DNA of 64,000 nt. Origin: Dialister histaminiformans (GTDB taxonomy: Bacteria > Bacillota > Negativicutes > Veillonellales > Dialisteraceae). Both the position numbers and the translations under genes were made by a program. Position 1 is the stretch's first letter. Each line of letters opens with the position of its first letter. Location of the stretch: positions 62,001 to 126,000 of the forward strand of contig NZ_FMXA01000003.1 in NCBI RefSeq assembly GCF_900103425.1, read 5' to 3'. The notes under the pieces are model-generated. The model saw only the letters and a program-made list of their open reading frames with translations, was not told the DNA's origin and made no database searches. This document shows positions 61,734-64,000 of this stretch, piece after piece.

Positions 61734-62318
61734 ATGAACTCATTGTTTTCAAAATACTGTGCAGAATGTCGTACGTTTCGCCGTTTCAAACAGATTCCTG
61801 TTCCTGAAACACTTCTGCAGAATCTTATAGAAGATGTACGCGTTGCTCCTTCCGGCAGAAACGCTCAGGTTCTTCGGTATATCGTAGTAAATGACAAGGA
61901 TACCGTGGCCCGCATACAGCCATTCTTCCATTTTGCCGCTGCACTTCCACCGGAGATTGGACAGCCGGCAGAGGGAGAACAGCCAACCGCTTTTATTATC
62001 ATCTGCACCGAAGGGATGAGCCCACGCACAGCCGGCATTGATATAGGTATCGCTGCCCGGACTCTGCAGCTTGGAGCCTGGGAGAAGCAGGTAGGCAGCT
62101 GTATCCTTTTAAATGTTGAATTTCCAAAGATTCTTCCTGCCATCGGCAATGTGCCGACAACCTGGCAGCCGGCACTGGCACTTGCGCTGGGGTATCCGGA
62201 TCATACCAGTACCATAGTCGACATGCCTGCCGATGGTTCCACTGCCTACACCGTAGATGAACAACGCAATTATTATGTTCCTAAGAGAAAAAAAGAAGAT
62301 ATTCTTCTCTGGAAATAA
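61734..62318 (+). CDS. Nitroreductase-family flavoprotein
   Basis: 194 aa FMN protein: AECRTFRRFKQIPVP and APSGRNAQVLRYIVVN at the N-terminus fit the FMN phosphate site, and IDIGIAARTLQLGAWEKQVG is the usual central helix. It reduces nitro groups, quinones or other electron acceptors with NAD(P)H; the physiological substrate cannot be predicted. Probably in the same transcript as ridA. Confidence 0.9.
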   Translation: MNSLFSKYCAECRTFRRFKQIPVPETLLQNLIEDVRVAPSGRNAQVLRYIVVNDKDTVARIQPFFHFAAALPPEIGQPAEGEQPTAFIIICTEGMSPRTAGIDIGIAARTLQLGAWEKQVGSCILLNVEFPKILPAIGNVPTTWQPALALALGYPDHTSTIVDMPADGSTAYTVDEQRNYYVPKRKKEDILLWK

Positions 62319-62325
62319 GAACTTG

Positions 62326-62373
62326 AAAAGGATGCTTTCTGTACCACATATGAGTACAGAAAGCATCCTTTTT
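62326..62373. terminator. Bidirectional terminator
   Basis: 19-bp perfect stem AAAAGGATGCTTTCTGTAC, 9-nt loop, T-run on both strands, between convergent genes. Confidence 0.94.
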
Positions 62374-62398
62374 CATTTCCAGAAACGGAAGATTATGC

Positions 62399-63760
62399 TT
62401 ACCAGCCATGCCGATAGCTCAGCACTTCGTCTGGAATATTTCCCTCTTCAAGGTCTGTAATCGCCTCATCAAGAATAACAAATCCTTCATGCAGCTTTTC
62501 CGGCCGGATATTGAGCGGCGGCTGAATCCTCAGTACATTTAGCCCCAGCGTAATCAGTATGAGCCCTTTTTCATAAGCTCTGAAAATAATTTTAAATACC
62601 CCATCCACATCCGGTACCTTACATCCCTCAGAGTCCTTTTTCACAATCAGAATCCCCTGGGACATTCCCAACCCGCGGAAAGAATCCACTGTCTCCGGAT
62701 GTTTTCTCTTTAATTCCTTCATTTCGTCTACAATCTGGCAGGAATTATTTTTCAGGATATTTTGGAACTCATCCGTCTCATAATAATCAAAGGCTGCCCT
62801 TCCAGCTGCACAGGCCAGAGCATTGCCACTCAGAGTAAAGACATGTGCCGGCGCCGGAAGAGAATTCATAATTTCCTCCCGTGCCATAAAGGCCCCCAGT
62901 GTCAGACTTCCACCTATGGATTTTCCCATGATGATACCATCTGGAATAATTCCCTGATAATGTTCAATGCCAAAAAACTTTCCGGTTCTCCAGAATCCCT
63001 GCTGCACTTCTTCTGAAATAAACAGAATTCCATTCTTTTTGCATAAGTCATAAAGCTTTCTCATAAATATGGGATGAGCCGGCAGAATCCCCGCATCCCC
63101 CTGAATTGGTTCGATAATAACCGCTGCCACTTCATCAGCCGGCATATAGAGCTGAAAAGCTTCTTCTATCGCTCTGGTACCTTCTCTCTCTGCGATTTCA
63201 TCGCTTACATCCGTACCGAAAAACGGAAAATGATAAATTTCCGGCATAAATGGCCCCATCTTCGCATGCATACGTGGAGTGCATGTCGTCATTGTGCTGG
63301 CACAGTAGGTATTTCCATGATATCCGTTAATAAAAGTAATAATCTTCGTACGGCCAGTATAGGCACGGGCAAACTTCACCGCCGCGTCATTACAGTCTGA
63401 CCCGCAGTTTCCATAGCAGATTTTAGCCTTTACACCGCCCGGATATCTGGAAACCAGCCGTTCGGCATAGGATATCATCGGTTCATTATACGAATATCCG
63501 CCATTATACTGCGTACATTTCTCCAGCTGTTCCCTAATCGCCTGATTAATATGTACATTAGCACTCCCCAGATTCAGTGAAGAGGCGCTGGAAAGAAAAT
63601 CTATATATTCATTTCCATCTACATCAGTCAGCATTTCTCCCCGTGCCCGGTCAATGACAAAGGGATAGGATGATAAGTGCTGACATGTGGCAATAACTTT
63701 CCTGTCCCGTTCCACCAGCGCTTCACTTTCAGGTATGTGTTTCTTAATCTTATAGACCAT
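62399..63760 (-). CDS. Class III (PLP) aminotransferase
   Basis: 453 aa. PLP Lys in IIMGKSIGGSLTLGA, pyridoxal-ring segment YGNCGSDCNDAAVKFARAYT and NGYHGNTYCAS. The position that normally carries the Asp of DEVQ (contact to the pyridine nitrogen) reads SEEVQQGFWRTG, i.e. Glu. The family (acetylornithine, GABA, 4-aminobutyrate, diaminobutyrate transaminases) transfers amino groups to a keto acid; the substrate is unknown. The ATG at 63760 (AAGGGAAGGA) is preferred to the frame start 15 codons earlier. Confidence 0.85.
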   Translation of the reverse strand: MVYKIKKHIPESEALVERDRKVIATCQHLSSYPFVIDRARGEMLTDVDGNEYIDFLSSASSLNLGSANVHINQAIREQLEKCTQYNGGYSYNEPMISYAERLVSRYPGGVKAKICYGNCGSDCNDAAVKFARAYTGRTKIITFINGYHGNTYCASTMTTCTPRMHAKMGPFMPEIYHFPFFGTDVSDEIAEREGTRAIEEAFQLYMPADEVAAVIIEPIQGDAGILPAHPIFMRKLYDLCKKNGILFISEEVQQGFWRTGKFFGIEHYQGIIPDGIIMGKSIGGSLTLGAFMAREEIMNSLPAPAHVFTLSGNALACAAGRAAFDYYETDEFQNILKNNSCQIVDEMKELKRKHPETVDSFRGLGMSQGILIVKKDSEGCKVPDVDGVFKIIFRAYEKGLILITLGLNVLRIQPPLNIRPEKLHEGFVILDEAITDLEEGNIPDEVLSYRHGW

Positions 63761-63824
63761 AATCCTTCCCTTCTTTCTCTGCATTCCGCAGTCTGTCCTC
63801 TTCATATCATACCGCTCACTGTAT

Positions 63825-63864
63825 ATAAAACAAAGCAGGGAAAATGTTCTTTCATTTTCCCTGC
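63825..63864 (-). terminator. Terminator of the gene cut by the right edge
   Basis: Perfect 12-bp stem GCAGGGAAAATG, loop ttcttt, followed on the minus strand by TTTGTTTT. Confidence 0.8.
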
Positions 63865-63898
63865 CCTGTTTTCATTTACTGAACCGGTTTTCCTGATT

Positions 63899-64000
63899 TC
63901 AGTTAATTTGGAAGGTAGCCCCTACAGAAGCTGTAATGTCCTGTTCTGTCGGTTCCAGTGAGGTTTCCTGACGCACAGCCGCATTGTCTGCAGCGGCCAG
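63899..64000 (-). CDS. C-terminal end of a protein (edge fragment)
   Basis: An open minus-strand frame of 33 codons from the right edge to a TGA, ending in DITASVGATFQIN. The final residues alternate polar and hydrophobic like the last beta-strand of an outer-membrane barrel, and the terminator follows directly. Too short to identify. Confidence 0.55.
   Translation of the reverse strand: MAAADNAAVRQETSLEPTEQDITASVGATFQIN

Noticed and set aside
1-64000. tRNA, rRNA, CRISPR array, insertion sequence, prophage
   Set aside because: No cloverleaf-like or repeat-spacer pattern was noticed in the gaps, and no transposase or integrase frame is present; a covariance-model scan was not possible here.

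Overview
The window is about 64 kb of dense bacterial chromosome with moderate GC and AT-rich intergenic regions. It combines Firmicutes-type genes and signals (SufCBDSU without SufA/E, CIRCE, WYL regulator, GerW/YtfJ, an mltG-trmR-trhP block, a B. subtilis ThyA-type thymidylate synthase) with outer-membrane biology (LpxC, FabZ, LpxA, a Skp/OmpH chaperone, ArnT-like glycosyltransferases, a C-terminal strand that looks like a beta-barrel end). That mix, plus a secreted cysteine phytase-like phosphatase of the type known from Selenomonas, Mitsuokella and Megasphaera, points to a diderm Firmicute of the Negativicutes, perhaps Dialister-like. The class is a fairly safe inference; the genus is not. 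No rRNA, tRNA, CRISPR array, insertion sequence or prophage was found.

Layout. 1-3.8 kb: the 3' part of a giant 2-hydroxyacyl-CoA dehydratase activase-type protein with a translationally coupled TetR regulator. 3.9-7.9 kb (minus): rluA, a small conserved protein, an exported nuclease, an exonuclease, ogt and queH. 7.9-12.9 kb (minus): the iron-sulfur assembly operon sufCBDSU behind a recognisable promoter. 13-14.4 kb: an amino-acid-binding lipoprotein and a 558-bp regulatory region. 14.4-19 kb (plus): DedA, two tandem ArnT-like transferases and a UDG-superfamily protein. 19-27.9 kb: an exported small protein, succinate-semialdehyde dehydrogenase, a membrane phosphoesterase, the mutY/mutT pair, OmpH, ytfJ/ytfI homologues, a WYL regulator and a PAP2 phosphatase. 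27.6-31.7 kb: purL and a small membrane protein.

31.8-36 kb is the least explained part: four exported proteins (two coupled pairs) flank a secreted cysteine phytase-like phosphatase. Although very divergent, all four carry a G-[LI]-x-x-P strand motif 46-52 residues from their C-termini, so they may be a tandem family that has not been named. 36-43.6 kb (minus): pncB, a DUF4911-trhP pair beside trmR-mltG (the 5-methoxyuridine wobble pathway), a radical SAM protein, and bioB behind a perfect BirA-type operator. 43.7-46.8 kb: hsp20 under CIRCE control and a divergent znuA/znuCB zinc importer with a 21-bp Fur-family palindrome. 47-49.7 kb: lpxC-fabZ-lpxA. 49.9-52.8 kb: feoA-feoA-feoB plus a Cys-rich partner under a Fur-box-like promoter. 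53-56.6 kb: recQ-thyA-folA joined by ATGA overlaps. The right end holds ybaK, divergent pepD and OPT transporter genes sharing a dyad-rich 382-bp region, ridA, a nitroreductase, a class III aminotransferase, and the last codons of a gene running off the edge.

Two genome habits recur: ATGA stop/start overlaps inside operons, and long near-perfect hairpin terminators, several of which share a GGCTGTGAAAA-type stem. Several genes use GTG or TTG starts, and a number of starts were moved inward on ribosome-binding-site evidence.
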